NCBI RefSeq assembly: GCF_027111295.1
Contig: NZ_CP114287.1
Location: forward strand, 806,001 to 870,000
Direction: 5' to 3'
DNA length: 64,000 bases
Origin: Flavobacterium gelatinilyticum
Lineage (GTDB): Bacteria > Bacteroidota > Bacteroidia > Flavobacteriales > Flavobacteriaceae
Numbering within the stretch: the first letter of the stretch is position 1; each line of letters opens with the position of its first letter. The notes beneath the pieces are model-generated. The model did no database searches. It worked only from the letters and a program-made list of their open reading frames with translations, and had not been told where the DNA came from. Both the position numbers and the translations under genes were made by a program. Positions 1 to 9,391 of this stretch are shown piece by piece.

Positions 1-1707
1 CCTCTTGATCTTATCCGAGATATTCCTAAAGAGGAACTAATAGTTACAATTGCCGGAATCAATGCAAAACTCAAACCGCTGACATCAGTAAAATCAGATC
101 AATCCAGAACAACGCAGATTGAAAGCCTTAGATTGATTTTCATTGATAACCACAAGCCTCTCGCCGAATCTATTTGTGTGCCTTTAATACGGCATTATAT
201 GGCAATGCCTGCTAACTATAATTTATTTTCAAGGGTTACCTGTCTGCATGCAATTCAGGAAATAACTAATAGTGATGATTTTACAGAACAGGTTCCTCAG
301 TATAGCTATATGAACCGGGAAAACATTTTCCGATTCCTGCTTATCTCCAATGAGCAGATCCTGACAGGGGATAAAAATTATAAAGAAGAAGGTTACAATG
401 AACTAGGACTTGACTTCTTTGAATTTTTTGGATTCAGGGAACTTCATCACAATCAATATAACGAGACTTCAAACTTTTTAAACATCCTTTACAAATCATT
501 TTACTTATTCGATAAAATTGAAAGTGACTACTTTTACGGACAGCATTTCAGAAACTTTTTAACCTGGAATTATAATGTTGAAAGCACAAATGACTTCCTG
601 AAGCATCTTTTGGGAAGTACTATCGCCAGTAATGATGAGAAATTAGGGCTTAGATATATCAATGTACGGAAAGACAACACGGAAGCTGTTAAAGTATTGG
701 ATGCTTTCAGTGTAAGGGAAAAAGAAAACTATGCTAAAGACGATCTGAGAGTCTTTGATTTTCTTCCTCTTAAAAAAGCCCCCTTATTCAGATGCAAGGA
801 AAAAGACGATAAAGATATCATAAGCTATGTTGTCATCGATGAAGGGTTTTATATTGAGAAATCCTATTCTCTCTTCATAAATGATTTCTGGTTTAAGTAC
901 CTTAAACCTAATAATATTAGAAACAGGGAAGAATGGGGCAGTTTTATAGGATCGTCGTTTTTTGAGCCTTTCATAGAAGATATTTTAAAAGAATCTTTTT
1001 CAAAAACACCCAGCACTGTTCTCAGATCATCTTCAGAACTGTTATTTAATATTGAAGGCAGACCTATCGAATATGCGGACTTCTATATTAGGAACCAACA
1101 GAAAATTGCCCTACTGGAGGTAAAAAGCGGCTTTATACCACTAGATCACGGCTACAAAACTGTATCAACCATTGAAGACTATCGTCTACTTGATCTAAAC
1201 AAGTTTAATAAAGACTACGGACTCACCCAGCTGGCAGAAAAGACTATTAAAAAATTTCATCTCTATAAAAAGGAAATAAATGATCCGTCTTTCAATCTAG
1301 ACAGAAAGGTGCAGATATATCCTGTGCTCGTTGTGAATGACCCCATTATCAGCTCGGGAATTTTTCCTTTTGTGCTAAAAAGGAAATTCAACGACCTGCT
1401 TGCGAAGGAAGGTGTTTCAAAAAAAGAAAAAAGACATCTCATTACTGACCTCTGCATCATCAATATCGCTCATCTGCAAGAGTTGGAAGAAAATCTAAAA
1501 AATAAGAAAGTCGAGTTTTTTGCTGTATTAGATCTGTATCTTCTAATGTCTGATTCGAGCAATAAAGCAAACTACAAAGGATACAAATTCCTGCGTAACT
1601 TTGATCACGTGCTGAATTTCAAGCTTAAGGATAATCTGATTTCTTCCAGAGTACTTAATTATTTTTTGAGAGAAAATAGGTATGCACCATCAGATTCTGA
1701 GTCTTAA
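1..1707 (+). CDS. Partial PD-(D/E)XK nuclease-like protein
   Basis: The reading frame enters from the left edge with no start codon, so the N-terminus lies outside the window; 568 residues are visible. About two thirds along, a beta-strand pair carries a D (in EYADFYI, codon 1078-1080) and an ExK (in LLEVKSG, codon 1117), followed by a Q in YGLTQLAEK. This D...ExK...Q order is that of the PD-(D/E)XK endonuclease fold. The first half matches no family I recognise. It lies next to a protease relic and a putAbiC gene, so a role in defence is possible. The nuclease assignment rests on motif reading only; a purely structural use of the fold cannot be excluded. Confidence 0.6.
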   Translation, partial: PLDLIRDIPKEELIVTIAGINAKLKPLTSVKSDQSRTTQIESLRLIFIDNHKPLAESICVPLIRHYMAMPANYNLFSRVTCLHAIQEITNSDDFTEQVPQYSYMNRENIFRFLLISNEQILTGDKNYKEEGYNELGLDFFEFFGFRELHHNQYNETSNFLNILYKSFYLFDKIESDYFYGQHFRNFLTWNYNVESTNDFLKHLLGSTIASNDEKLGLRYINVRKDNTEAVKVLDAFSVREKENYAKDDLRVFDFLPLKKAPLFRCKEKDDKDIISYVVIDEGFYIEKSYSLFINDFWFKYLKPNNIRNREEWGSFIGSSFFEPFIEDILKESFSKTPSTVLRSSSELLFNIEGRPIEYADFYIRNQQKIALLEVKSGFIPLDHGYKTVSTIEDYRLLDLNKFNKDYGLTQLAEKTIKKFHLYKKEINDPSFNLDRKVQIYPVLVVNDPIISSGIFPFVLKRKFNDLLAKEGVSKKEKRHLITDLCIINIAHLQELEENLKNKKVEFFAVLDLYLLMSDSSNKANYKGYKFLRNFDHVLNFKLKDNLISSRVLNYFLRENRYAPSDSES

Positions 1708-1837
1708 AAATTTTAAACAAAGGAACGAAGATGATGATTCTTTACATTTACCTGCTTAATCTCCTTCAGCATTTTCTTAGAGGATCTATTATTCATAAGA
1801 TGCTTCATTTTTAGGAGAACTATTCTTAAAGGGTAAT

Positions 1838-2657
1838 TTAATGAACCCTCACAATTTGAGATTCCGGAAAATCAATATCAAGATATTTCTTTATAATTCC
1901 AATTATGACATCAATACGGGTTCCGATAACTACAGATCTATTTTTGACTGGCCAATCGGTCATTATCGCAGTTAATTTAGGTTTTATAATTCCTGAAATT
2001 AAATGCGTAGGATCTGTAAACCATAAACCACAGCCACTAATACCATGAAGATCAGGTCCCGTTCCAAAGGTATTACTCTTGCCGTTGTAAGCAGATTTTT
2101 TATTATAAAATGCCATAACATTCACAGCTGGATTTCGATTTAATTTTGAATATTGATCTATTTTTACAGAAGAAGTAAAATAAAAAAATGTAGTGGCTTC
2201 AAAAATATCGGTTTTATACAAAACTTTTGATTTTGAAGATGGATAGCCCAGAAATGTGTAGTATTCTCCATCTTTGAACGCATGATTTATAGCTAAGTCA
2301 TCAGCCTGTAGAAAACTATATTTTCTCAAAATATGTGGGACACAGTAATCATCTAATTTCAAAACAGCAACATCTATTCCATCCTTGTCCCTACCTACTT
2401 ACTTGGTCATTATAAAAAGTTGTTCCACCAGGCTTAATAATTTCATAGTCTTCTGATAAAAAAATAAATAAATCCCTGTACCTATCGAAAACATGAGCTG
2501 CTGAAACAAGAAAGTAGTGGTCTTTAATCTGAATAAACACCCCTGTCCCATGAACTTTATAAGTAGAACCTTTGGTAAGGAGCATACAGGTGTAGCTTCT
2601 CATTGAACCCAGACTCATTAATTGAAGCTCTTTATATAATTCTTCCAATGTTTTCAT
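1838..2657 (-). pseudogene. Trypsin-like serine protease, frameshifted
   Basis: Two minus-strand pieces in different frames form one protein. The first (2657-2391) starts with ATG and carries GTGVFI and the catalytic His in SAAHVFD. The second (to 1838) carries the Asp in GIDVAVLKL and the Ser in GISGCGLW, the chymotrypsin-fold triad. At the junction the plus strand reads CCTACCTAC (2390-2398), a tandem 4-bp repeat; removing one copy gives a continuous frame reading NDQVSRDKDGIDVAVL. The second piece has no start codon of its own. The intact gene would encode about 270 residues without a signal peptide, so probably a cytoplasmic protease. The lesion is either real inactivation, slippage at the repeat, or an assembly error. 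Confidence 0.75.
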
Positions 2658-3011
2658 CTGCTAAAAAAAATTAATTAAAAATTATATTAATTATGTTTTT
2701 AACAAAGCTTGAAATCACTTATTGATATTGGTTGGAACCAACTTATTTAAATGCTGTATATTAAAAGTAAAACAACCTTAAATTGCATATCACTCATAAG
2801 TTATTCACTGTCAAATACTTACAAATAAAGTTATAAAACAAATAAAAGGCAACAACTACCTTCAATTAATATCTTTCAAGCTTTGTGAAAAAAAATAAAT
2901 AAATTTGTCCAATCAAGGGATTGAAACTTGATATTGCTTTTAAAGACATTTTTTTAATGTTTCGAGAATTGCAGCTGTACCTCACTTAATTAAAAAACTA
3001 TTATTCTTTTG
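2658..3011. other. AT-rich gap, no gene seen
   Basis: About 350 bases between the protease relic and the putAbiC gene. No reading frame of note, no clear terminator and no tandem repeats. It may hold the promoter of the protease gene. A single GATTGAAAC string near 2920 has no repeats around it. Confidence 0.5.
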
Positions 3012-4226
3012 TCAGTTAGGATCAATTTCAAACATCTTTCCAATTCTTAATTGTACTTTTTTTGTACGTAAATAATTAACCTGATCAGAAATATATTTAT
3101 CGTCAAATAAAATCTGATACCATAAATTATGGACCATACAATATTCCGTAAAAAATGCATTTACTTCATTTTCCCAGTCATCTCCATATTCACTAAGCCA
3201 ATTGTAAAACAATAATATCTGTTCATGATTTGATAATTGAGCCCTTAAAATTCTCAAGTATTTCATTCTTTCTTCATAATCAGTCACAATAGTGCTATTC
3301 GCTATAGACTTCACGGTTAAAAATAGATGTCTAAAGTAGTGCCCAAGTCTTTGGGAATGTCCTGAAAACGGTTTGTAATTAAAGTATAACTGAACATTTG
3401 GCAGAAACTCTTTTCTATCTTTATTAGTGGTTATCTCCTGCTGCACTGGTTTTTCGTGGTTTCTTCTTGCTTTTTTAAATAATTCAATTAAAATAATTTC
3501 ATCTTGATTCGATTTTGCATAAGCATCTAATCCCGAAAAAAATAAATTATAGCATTTCTGAAACCCAGATTTATCAAGCTTATGGTCTTTGCTGTAAAGG
3601 CTTAAAATACATTCAAATTCCGTTTTCATTACAACAAACGATTTTCTGCCTTCTGTAATTTTTTCAAATCTCTTTAATGTATTTTCTGTTTCATCGAAAT
3701 CATATCCATTTATTTTCATTTCATTAATGTTCTCTCTATGAAGCCTAAGCATTTCATAGAATTGAGATTCAAACTGCTGAAGTTTATTCTGTTGATTTTG
3801 ATTATTAATTTGCTCTTGAAGCTGGTCCTTGCTCTCTTTTTGCTCTAATTCAAATAATTCTCGCTGTTGTAAATTTGCTCTGTATTGAATATAAAAAGCG
3901 AGGCCTGTTACAATTACACCTGCAAGAGCAATAAATGGGTTCATAAGCCCTCCTATTGTATCTCCAATTTGACCTGTTTGGCTAAAGTCAAAATCTTCAT
4001 TTATTGGCGGACGAGTAAAAATAAATGGAGAGATGAATGCAAAAAAAACAAAAATAAAAGAAAGAATTAATAAAAAATAAATTTTCCAATTTAGTTGAGA
4101 AGTCTTTTTTTTTCTATTTTTCTTATCTTTCTTTTCTTGATTTGTTTTATGCCAGTAAAATAGATACGCACAAATGGATAGCATCAAAAAAGTAATGAAA
4201 GAATTTATTATAATGTAGGTTGTCAT
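3012..4226 (-). CDS. putAbiC-type membrane protein (phage abortive infection)
   Basis: 404 residues. There is a TM helix at about 5-25, a basic lysine-rich loop, a second TM at about 48-70, then the stretch GQIGDTIGGLMNPFIALAGV with a third hydrophobic helix, followed by a Q/E-rich coiled coil (about 118-150) and a helical cytoplasmic domain beginning QFESQFYEMLRLH. This order of membrane helices, coiled coil and F(F/Y)xxLxLH motif is typical of the family described as putative phage abortive infection protein (Pfam putAbiC), named for lactococcal AbiC. The mechanism of the family is not established. It is the last gene of a minus-strand run, 22 bases after the preceding gene, with the AT-rich base use of the island. 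Confidence 0.75.
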   Translation of the reverse strand: MTTYIIINSFITFLMLSICAYLFYWHKTNQEKKDKKNRKKKTSQLNWKIYFLLILSFIFVFFAFISPFIFTRPPINEDFDFSQTGQIGDTIGGLMNPFIALAGVIVTGLAFYIQYRANLQQRELFELEQKESKDQLQEQINNQNQQNKLQQFESQFYEMLRLHRENINEMKINGYDFDETENTLKRFEKITEGRKSFVVMKTEFECILSLYSKDHKLDKSGFQKCYNLFFSGLDAYAKSNQDEIILIELFKKARRNHEKPVQQEITTNKDRKEFLPNVQLYFNYKPFSGHSQRLGHYFRHLFLTVKSIANSTIVTDYEERMKYLRILRAQLSNHEQILLFYNWLSEYGDDWENEVNAFFTEYCMVHNLWYQILFDDKYISDQVNYLRTKKVQLRIGKMFEIDPN

Positions 4227-4248
4227 ATATTTTATTAAGTATATCTGT

Positions 4249-4623
4249 TTAAACTTTTTCTAAAACTTTTTTAAATGCAATGTAGCTTTTCAAAAATAAT
4301 TTAGATTTTATAGAAAAAACAATGCTGATTTTTTGCATGTGCTTTTTATCAAGCTCTTTAATATTTTTGTAATCAATATCATCGTTTTCCAGATATTTTT
4401 TACGAAGTTCATCAATCAATTCATCATTCTCATTTATCCAATTAGAACAGTAGCTTTTTAGTACTAGTATTTCCTTTTTAGAAAAATCAAAAATTTCAAT
4501 TCTGACTTTGCTCAAAATCAAATCTGCTATTTCTGGAAAATCATTTTTATATTGCGAATTACCCAAGAATATGATTTCTTTTAATACGGATAATTCTATT
4601 GGATCAAATTTAATAGTTCTCAT
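4249..4623 (-). CDS. Hypothetical protein, 124 aa
   Basis: Starts at ATG with the sequence MRTIKFDPIELSVLKEI. Predicted to be mostly alpha-helical and charged, with no signal peptide or membrane segment. It lies 22 bases upstream of the putAbiC gene and 35 bases downstream of a coiled-coil protein, so the three are likely co-transcribed. I do not recognise a family. Size, charge and position fit a small cytoplasmic accessory to the membrane protein downstream, but that is only inference from neighbourhood. Confidence 0.6.
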   Translation of the reverse strand: MRTIKFDPIELSVLKEIIFLGNSQYKNDFPEIADLILSKVRIEIFDFSKKEILVLKSYCSNWINENDELIDELRKKYLENDDIDYKNIKELDKKHMQKISIVFSIKSKLFLKSYIAFKKVLEKV

Positions 4624-4658
4624 TTTGAAAATTGTAATGCTCTTTATCTATAAGTAGC

Positions 4659-5084
4659 TTATATTTTTTTTACAACTAGTAAGGAAACTTCGTCATATTT
4701 ATTTTTTAATAAATCAAATAGTTCTAACAAGAACTCTTCCAATTTATTATCTAAAAGACTTTTGGTAACAGCTGGAAAATCAACATCTACCTCTTTATCT
4801 AAATAAAAAAACTCATGATAAATTTCTTTTTGCGAAGTATTTGAATAAGTGTTTGTAAATGTCACTTCATAGGATACGTAATATCGGTGTTTTAATTTTA
4901 TTATTTCATTTTGAAGTGATGAAAGTTGTTTCCTAAGTTCATTAACTTCGATATTTAGACCTTCAATTTCATCGATGTTTTGTGAGGTAAGGTTTTCTTT
5001 TAAAAAATTCAGTTTAGTTCCTTTAAGAATTAAACTATAACGAATTTCAGATATTTGCTTTTCCAGTTCTTTTACTTCTTTCAT
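4659..5084 (-). CDS. Hypothetical coiled-coil protein, 141 aa
   Basis: The first 65 residues form a long heptad-rich coiled coil (LEKQISEIRYSL onward, with EVNELRKQLSSLQNEI). The C-terminal half is a mixed alpha/beta stretch containing YYVSYEVTFTNTYSN. There is no signal peptide and no TM helix. It sits between an anchored protein (5161-5913) and a small helical protein, all on the minus strand with short gaps. The family is unknown; an oligomerising adaptor is a guess. Confidence 0.6.
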   Translation of the reverse strand: MKEVKELEKQISEIRYSLILKGTKLNFLKENLTSQNIDEIEGLNIEVNELRKQLSSLQNEIIKLKHRYYVSYEVTFTNTYSNTSQKEIYHEFFYLDKEVDVDFPAVTKSLLDNKLEEFLLELFDLLKNKYDEVSLLVVKKI

Positions 5085-5160
5085 GTATTTATTATTTAAA
5101 ATTCAAACTTTTTGCTTTTATTCATTATAGATATTTCAACTAAGAAAGTTTTAGATGTTT

Positions 5161-5913
5161 TTATAAATATTTTAATCCCTCGACTTTTCCTGTATCTACA
5201 TTTAAAACAAAACCAATATCTCGATCTCTGGCACTTCCCTCCTTTTTATATTTCTGATTAAACGCTAAGAAAACAATTTTCTTCTGCGTTATTATTATTG
5301 GATCACTAAAAGTTATTAAGATTTTTTTTGTTTCTCCTGATTTAAATCTTAGACAATAGTTACTGCCTAATCCGCATTTACCTTCTGCTAATTTCCATAA
5401 CTCCATACCTTTTATATCTTCAACCTTTGTTGAATTATCAATGTTACAGCCACAACTTCTGCTATAAGTTGTGGAGCCAGAAAAGTATTGTTTGTCCAAT
5501 GATGTGATTGCATAATAATTTGGTATTGGTGCCATCATTTCCTTTTCATATGGATTTGTGAATTCTAAAGTTATCGACAAGATATATCCATCTACTTTTT
5601 CAGCAATAGAATATTCATCAGCTTTCGATTCAAATTCATCTTTGATCAAATTTGACTTAATACCGGCTATCTTAACATCATAGACATAATTACTGTTAGG
5701 TAAAGAATATTTAATATTGCTGTAATCAATTTTGTCTTTATCAGCTTCAATATCATTTATTTTTTGCTGCAATTCCGTTGTTTTTTTCTCTTCTGCATTT
5801 TGATTAACTTTCTCACTTGGCTTAAAGAAAAACCAGATTAAAAATGCAATGAAAATGATTAGAGTAATTATACAGCCTGGCTTCTTTTTTTGTTCGTTTG
5901 CTTGATTTTCCAT
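5161..5913 (-). CDS. Membrane-anchored protein with Ig-like domain, unknown
   Basis: 250 residues. A lysine-rich N-terminus (NEQKKKPGC) is followed by a TM helix at about 14-30 (IITLIIFIAFLIWFFF), then a short coiled segment and a beta-rich domain reading VDGYILSITLEFTNPYEKEM, which resembles the strand pattern of DUF4352-type Ig-like domains. A cysteine group lies mid-domain (SRSCGCN, KCGLGSNYC), which suggests disulfides or metal outside the cytoplasm. The family assignment is tentative. It shares strand, composition and short spacing with the other island genes. Confidence 0.55.
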   Translation of the reverse strand: MENQANEQKKKPGCIITLIIFIAFLIWFFFKPSEKVNQNAEEKKTTELQQKINDIEADKDKIDYSNIKYSLPNSNYVYDVKIAGIKSNLIKDEFESKADEYSIAEKVDGYILSITLEFTNPYEKEMMAPIPNYYAITSLDKQYFSGSTTYSRSCGCNIDNSTKVEDIKGMELWKLAEGKCGLGSNYCLRFKSGETKKILITFSDPIIITQKKIVFLAFNQKYKKEGSARDRDIGFVLNVDTGKVEGLKYL

Positions 5914-6001
5914 AAATAAAAGTCATTCATTTTCTTTGTAACTTCAAAAAATTACAATACTAATTTTTCTAAAGAATTAAAGTTATCACAACTTTAGTAA
6001 G

Positions 6002-6742
6002 CTATATGTTTATGTCTTCTGCACCATATTCTTTAAACCAATCGATAATTGATTTCCTTATTGCTAAACTGTCGGTATTAAAATGACTTGGAGACTTATA
6101 AAGCTCGTAAAGCCACGTTTTAGAATAGTCATCCTCGTCAATATTTCTTGAATACAGTTTTACATAATTTTTAGGCATTTTATCCTTTTCCACAGCAAAA
6201 CTATATTGCAATGGTCTGTACAATTTATTCAATTCTTTTGCTATACTTTTAGGTAAAAGAGGATTTTTTCGATGCTTTAAAAATGGAAAACAGTTTTCAA
6301 TGTTATTACTTGCAACATATATGGATTCAAATTTAGAGTAATTAAATCCAATCGATATTTCAAAAAAACTTAAGGTAAAGCCTGTAGCAATTAGATGTTC
6401 TTTCCCATGTGGATCAATCTTCGTCTCATACAACATATTTGACAAAATTGTTGAACTAATATCTGTGGCCAAATCTGAGACAAGCTCTAATTGTTTATTA
6501 TGGAATTGCTTTTTTACATCAAAATTTTTAAAAGCTTTGTAGGCAATTACTACTAAAATTATATTTAAAACTAGCCCCCACAAAGAAATTAGAAATGACT
6601 GAAAAGTAGCAAATTCAGATAGTTTTTGACTATCAATCGAATCTTCGATTTTGGTGTAAAAACTATTAAAATATAAAACTGTTGGAATTATTATACCGGA
6701 TAATATTACAATGGTTATCAGTATGATTTGTTTGATTTTCAT
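6002..6742 (-). CDS. Hypothetical protein with two N-terminal TM helices
   Basis: 246 residues. TM1 is at about 5-24 (IILITIVILSGIIIPTVLYF) and TM2 at about 48-68 (FLISLWGLVLNIILVVIAY), followed by a soluble domain of about 175 residues that begins with helices (KKQFHNKQLELVSDLATDI). The layout, two helices then a cytoplasmic helical part, recalls the putAbiC protein of the same cluster, but I see no shared motif. The function is unknown. It ends 88 bases before the Ig-like anchored protein and starts 65 bases after the kinase-like gene. Confidence 0.6.
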   Translation of the reverse strand: MKIKQIILITIVILSGIIIPTVLYFNSFYTKIEDSIDSQKLSEFATFQSFLISLWGLVLNIILVVIAYKAFKNFDVKKQFHNKQLELVSDLATDISSTILSNMLYETKIDPHGKEHLIATGFTLSFFEISIGFNYSKFESIYVASNNIENCFPFLKHRKNPLLPKSIAKELNKLYRPLQYSFAVEKDKMPKNYVKLYSRNIDEDDYSKTWLYELYKSPSHFNTDSLAIRKSIIDWFKEYGAEDINI

Positions 6743-6807
6743 GCTTTTATAATAAATGAAAGTGCTATCAATAAACTTTAAGAAATTTCAAGGTTAGTAA
6801 TTTTAAC

Positions 6808-7473
6808 TCAGCTCCCTTTAACATATATCGTCATTTTTTGCAGTTTGTGCAAATATTCATTTTGATTTTCTTCCTCTACAAAGTAATTTATAAAAAGGCT
6901 GAATGCTCTATGAAATTCGTCTATGTTATCACTAAAAACATTTTTTCTGTCTGGAAAAATATGATCAAAATCTGCAATTTTATACGTGACTAAAGTACTC
7001 TTAGAATCTCGTGCAACTCCAAAAAAATAAGAGTCATATTCAACTAAAATTTCTTTTTGTGATATTTCTTTGATTTTAATTAATATGCGTTCTAAAAATT
7101 TATCGATATTTTCAATTACTCTAATTTTAAACTCTCCAAGTTTTTGTTCTTGAATTGATTCTTTAATGTCAATTTTAATATATGGATTTAAAATTCTAAC
7201 AATCTTTTGTTGTTCCGTTGTATAGCTATTTGGAGAAACATATACAGACTCTAAACTATTTAAATTTTCAGTAATCAAAACTTTTTTGCCATCATAAATA
7301 TCTTCAAAGAGATAACTCACCGTTGTTAGGACTCCTCTTATAAGATTATAATTATCAACATTGCTTTGCGTTTTCTTCCCTGTCAAATTATTTTTCGGAA
7401 ACTTAATAGCTTGACTTTTATCTTCCGGATTTTCATAGATTGTCCAATTTCCTCCTTCTCCTAAAAATTCCAT
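6808..7473 (-). CDS. Divergent protein-kinase-like protein
   Basis: 221 residues. The N-terminus MEFLGEGGNWTIY followed by QAIKFPK looks like a glycine-rich ATP loop and the VAIK lysine of the protein-kinase fold. VLITENLNSLE could be the hinge. LVEYDSYFFGVA occupies the place of the catalytic loop (an Asp but no HRD and no clear Asn), and YKIADFDHIF matches the DFG position with DFD. It is shorter than a standard kinase domain (about 250-280). It may be an active compact kinase or a pseudokinase. Known defence systems use kinase-like effectors, and it lies in the putAbiC cluster, but no link is shown here. Confidence 0.5.
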   Translation of the reverse strand: MEFLGEGGNWTIYENPEDKSQAIKFPKNNLTGKKTQSNVDNYNLIRGVLTTVSYLFEDIYDGKKVLITENLNSLESVYVSPNSYTTEQQKIVRILNPYIKIDIKESIQEQKLGEFKIRVIENIDKFLERILIKIKEISQKEILVEYDSYFFGVARDSKSTLVTYKIADFDHIFPDRKNVFSDNIDEFHRAFSLFINYFVEEENQNEYLHKLQKMTIYVKGS

Positions 7474-7615
7474 TTTATTGCTGTAGTTTTATAATACACT
7501 GATCTGATTCTATTTTGTTGTGGATTTATTTTAATCCTTTTCCTATTTATCAAATGACAAAACATAATAAGATTATATGTGTTTAAATAATCATTGACAC
7601 TATATAAGGAACAAA

Positions 7616-8155
7616 TTATTTTGATCTCATAGATATTTTGACAAAAATTGGCTCGCTTTCATTGATAATATTAGAAAAATCAAAAGTTGAAACATGAGAT
7701 TCACTTGGAGGAAATTCTAATCGATCTACTAAGTAAGCATAACATTCTTTCCCATGATTTAAATTCAATACGGGAAATTTATACTGTGAACTTTGGTAAT
7801 CTTCTTTTATTTCAGGATCATTTGTCAAGCCAACTTCACATGTAAAAAACTGATTTTCTTCACCTTCTGCCCAATTTTTCTTTTTAATCTGATCTTTCTT
7901 GATAATTTCATACATGAATTGCTGTTCAACAAATTCAGTTGTTGGATTTATATTTCCATCATTTGCAAAATTTAGAATTTGTTGAAATTGTTTTTCATGA
8001 TAACTAAAATTTTTATGTGAATTAAAATATGCTGAGATGTCATTTGTATCTCCAAATCCATTTGTTTCGGATAGTTTTTTAGCTGCATATTCCAATTCTC
8101 TCCCAGCTCTTTCATAATTGGAATATAGTTCAGAATATTTTTCTTGAAATGTCAT
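7616..8155 (-). CDS. Hypothetical protein, 179 aa, first gene of the minus-strand island
   Basis: Begins MTFQEKYSELYSNYERAGRE with a helical N-terminus, followed by a mixed domain. There is no signal peptide, no TM helix and no recognisable catalytic motif. It is the most upstream gene of the minus-strand series and is separated from the kinase-like gene by about 140 bases, so the latter may have its own promoter. Family unknown. Confidence 0.55.
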   Translation of the reverse strand: MTFQEKYSELYSNYERAGRELEYAAKKLSETNGFGDTNDISAYFNSHKNFSYHEKQFQQILNFANDGNINPTTEFVEQQFMYEIIKKDQIKKKNWAEGEENQFFTCEVGLTNDPEIKEDYQSSQYKFPVLNLNHGKECYAYLVDRLEFPPSESHVSTFDFSNIINESEPIFVKISMRSK

Positions 8156-8530
8156 AATCTTTATTGATTTGCTTAGTTTATAGTATAATTGTCGTTAAGG
8201 TTGATAAGTTAATTACCGTGTTTTTTCAAAAAGATTACAGGTTTAGTCATTGAACAGCAAACATACCAAACCATTTTGCTTTTTTTTTACGGTTTTCCAT
8301 AATCTATGTAATAAATAAGTTGTAAAATAATTATTTTGATCATAAAAAAACTACAGTACAAATACCCGTTTTTAGCTTCTAATTTGTAAAAAAGCTTTCG
8401 AAGGATTTTTACAATTTTCACGATTATCTTTTATTGGCTTTGCATTTGTGTAGAAAATCAGAACTGGACTTGATAACTTTTCCATCACAAAAAAAATAAA
8501 GCGAATAAAAAAAGTATAATAGATTTATTT

Positions 8531-8838
8531 AAAAGTACAAGACAGTAATTCATAGAGCCATAGAAAGACAATTCTGCCTTAACTTAAAACATTCTTTTAA
8601 ATCCTCCATAAATTTTGTAAATTTATATATCAGCTTAATGCGAGGAATCAATTGAGTTTTCACAATTTTTGCGTCAATCCTACTCAGGACATCTAAACCA
8701 AAATTATAAAGCCAATGGAAGACAGACACTACATATAGAAAGCCAATTTCTTCAAATCATCCAAAAATGATGTTGTAATTTGTCCTGTCCCCGTCACAAA
8801 GCCAAATGGCGCCAATTGAAGACAATTGGCGCCATTTT
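8531..8838. repeat. Dispersed repeat, copy A
   Basis: About 270 bases closely matching copies B (11288-11621) and C (20475-20770). Shared blocks include TTCATAGAGCC, GACATCTAAACCAAA, AAATCATCCAAAAATGATGT and TTTGTCCTGT..C.GTCAC. Copy A lacks the first 60 bases present in B and C. It ends in a perfect 15-bp hairpin (8804-8837). The three copies lie in intergenic DNA next to broken genes, so this looks like a mobile or recombinogenic remnant. Short frames in it are not convincingly coding, although on the minus strand the 3' block reads FLDDLKKLA in several copies. Confidence 0.75.
8804..8837. terminator. Perfect 15-bp hairpin ending repeat A
   Basis: AAATGGCGCCAATTG, loop AAGA, then the exact reverse complement, running into T-rich DNA. 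Nearly the same hairpin closes copy B. It could terminate transcription in either direction. Confidence 0.7.
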
Positions 8839-9391
8839 TAATTTAGAATAGTAACTTTAGATTATTTGCCCTTATAATTTTACTTATTCTCAATCACACT
8901 TAGGCTATGCAATTATAATAAATGCAAGAAATTTGTAAATGAATCCCTTTATAACTTAACATGATTCCACCGGTTGGAATAAGCTAATTTTAAGATTAAC
9001 ATTTTCCTAAATTTTACTAAAATATTCTTTCAATAGCTAATTATAAAAGATACGCTTGAAATTATTTTTTACTCTCATTAAAGGATTTCGCACTTTTATT
9101 TTCACATATTAAGGGTGTCCAACTTCCGCCAAAACTTAAACTAAATAGACTTGCTACTCTCCATCTTTTATAAATATTTGTTTCGAGGCCTAAGTAAAAA
9201 TCCTTTATGTATAAATCATGATGAATTATAATTTTCATTTGAAAATTGTATAGATTACAAAGCAAATATGTTTCATATCCTGTAAAAATGTTTCAAATTA
9301 CAAAATGGAACAACATTTCTTGTGAAATTTACCTGACAAAAACTCGGAAGGAATTAATTTTGAAATAGTTAAACAAATCATACTTCAAATT
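8839..9391. other. Gap upstream of the sulfatase, no clear gene
   Basis: About 550 AT-rich bases. A 67-codon minus-strand frame (9062-9265) contains FYLGLETNIYKRWRVASL, which is not low-complexity and might be a relic, but it has no recognisable family and no supporting signals. No standard promoter box is obvious before the sulfatase. The 8156-8530 stretch on the other side of repeat A also shows nothing. Confidence 0.4.

Noticed and set aside
2915..2935. GATTGAAAC, a string often found at the end of CRISPR repeats
   Set aside because: Single occurrence with no repeated units or spacers nearby.
9062..9265. 67-codon minus-strand frame upstream of the sulfatase
   Set aside because: No family, no start signals; kept only as a note in the intergenic entry.
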